Source of the DNA: Fidelibacterota bacterium
Lineage (GTDB): Bacteria > Fidelibacterota > Marinisomatia > SCGC-AAA003-L08 > D37C17
Assembly: GCA_014381415.1 (NCBI GenBank)
Contig: JACNLQ010000047.1
Location: 1-35,706, forward strand
Direction: 5' to 3'
Length of the DNA stretch: 35,706 nucleotides
Shown piece by piece: positions 35,009 through 35,706 of this stretch (positions are counted from its first letter, which is position 1; every line of letters starts with the position of its first letter). Below the pieces are notes generated by a model. That model ran no database searches. It saw only the letters and a list, made by a program, of their open reading frames with translations, and had not been told where the DNA came from. The position numbers and the translations under genes were made by a program.

Positions 35009-35706
35009 AGCCGAAAGTTGTTCATATTGTATTAAATACTTTTGTACAGGATTCAAGAGTTATGCGTGAATGCAAGTCCCTGGCTGAAAATGGGTATGAG
35101 GTTATTGTCCTAGCTTATTGGATGGATAACCTTAAAGAAAATGAATCCCAAGATGGGTACACCATTAAAAGACTGAAACTAATATCAAAATCTTGGACGA
35201 ATAATTCAATAGTACAAGTATTTAAGTATATTGAATTTTTAGTTAGAGCATTGTTAGCAATTAAAAGCATTCAACCCAAAATCTGTCACGGTCATGATCC
35301 TAGTGGTCTATTTGTAGCATATTTTGCAAAAGTATTATGGAATTGCAAACTCATTTATGACAGTCATGAGCTTTGGGGACACACAAGTCACATGAAAAAT
35401 TATAATAGAATTCTGTACAAAATTGGAGGAGTATTTGAAAAATATATCATTAAAAAAACAAATATTGTTATAACAGTTAATAATTCAATTGGCGATATTT
35501 TAAAGAAAAATACAGGGAAAGAGGGTATAAAAATTATTCGTAATATTTCTGAAAATAATTCGGTAAATCTAAAAACAAATAGAAGCCGTCTGAAATTGCC
35601 AAATTCTAAATTTATCTTAATTTACATTGGTAGTTTGGCGCAGGGTAGGGGAGTGGATAGACTGATTAAATCTATGAAAAATGTTCACCAAAATATAGGC
35701 TTAGCG
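35005..35706 (+). CDS. Glycosyltransferase, GT4-type, N-terminal part, cut by the window end
   Basis: The frame is open from GTG 35005 to the last base (234 codons, no stop). It overlaps the polymerase stop by GTGA. The N-terminal half shows VVHIVLNTFVQDSRVMRE and AENGYEVIVLAY; KICHGHDPSGLFVAY and LIYDSHELWG follow, as in GT-B glycosyltransferases. The start of the donor-binding half is visible as ILIYIGSLAQGRGVDRLIKS. It probably adds a sugar to the lipid-linked repeat unit; donor and acceptor are unknown. Confidence 0.88.
   Translation, partial: MKPKVVHIVLNTFVQDSRVMRECKSLAENGYEVIVLAYWMDNLKENESQDGYTIKRLKLISKSWTNNSIVQVFKYIEFLVRALLAIKSIQPKICHGHDPSGLFVAYFAKVLWNCKLIYDSHELWGHTSHMKNYNRILYKIGGVFEKYIIKKTNIVITVNNSIGDILKKNTGKEGIKIIRNISENNSVNLKTNRSRLKLPNSKFILIYIGSLAQGRGVDRLIKSMKNVHQNIGLA

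Overview
The window is AT-rich bacterial DNA. Genes are densely packed and many start by stop/start overlap (ATGA, TAATG, GTGA) rather than behind a clear Shine-Dalgarno site. The housekeeping set, the long acidic extensions on ribosomal protein S1, the CusA/CusB architecture with extra metal-binding modules and the dTDP-sugar/Wzx/Wzy cluster suggest a Gram-negative member of the FCB group (Bacteroidetes/Chlorobi/Marinimicrobia-like). That placement is inference; no rRNA or tRNA gene was seen.

Layout. (1) 1-9,860: heavy-metal efflux. The 3' end of a CzcA-like RND pump and a damaged outer-membrane barrel gene lie on the plus strand. They converge on a minus-strand operon that runs from 9,206 to 1,656: Cys-rich secreted protein, TolC-like outer-membrane factor, CusB adaptor, CusA pump, and a lipoprotein with two heavy-metal-binding repeats. 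Its upstream region carries two perfect head-to-tail 25-bp units. A terminator-like hairpin and a secreted HMA-domain protein are on the opposite strand. (2) 9,860-11,200: gene-poor stretch with a thioesterase that has no ordinary start codon, tiny ORFs and several hairpins. (3) 11,200-14,500: a hypothetical exported protein, a class I methyltransferase with an N-terminal winged-helix part, and hisC, the last two divergent around a 16-bp perfect palindrome. (4) 14,660-25,700: co-directional core genes smpB, tyrS, alkaline phosphatase, NlpC/P60, HNH, trpS, scpA, scpB, rluB, cmk, rpsA, tsaD. (5) 25,700-35,706: a von Willebrand-type membrane protein, then surface polysaccharide genes rfbB, rfbA, rfbC, Wza-like exporter, Wzz-like chain-length protein, Wzx flippase, Wzy-like polymerase and a glycosyltransferase cut off by the window end.

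How they work together. The minus-strand metal operon encodes a complete tripartite Cu/Ag-type exporter plus accessory metal binders in the periplasm. Metal could be handed from the Cys-rich protein or lipoprotein to CusB/CusA and out through the TolC-like channel. The polysaccharide cluster makes dTDP-activated deoxysugar (rfbD is not in view), flips and polymerises repeat units and exports the product. No CRISPR array, transposase, integrase or prophage gene was found. The least explained parts are the Cys-rich leader protein, the tandem repeat control region with its divergent hairpin, the hairpins with GGAGGAG loops, and the methyltransferase.
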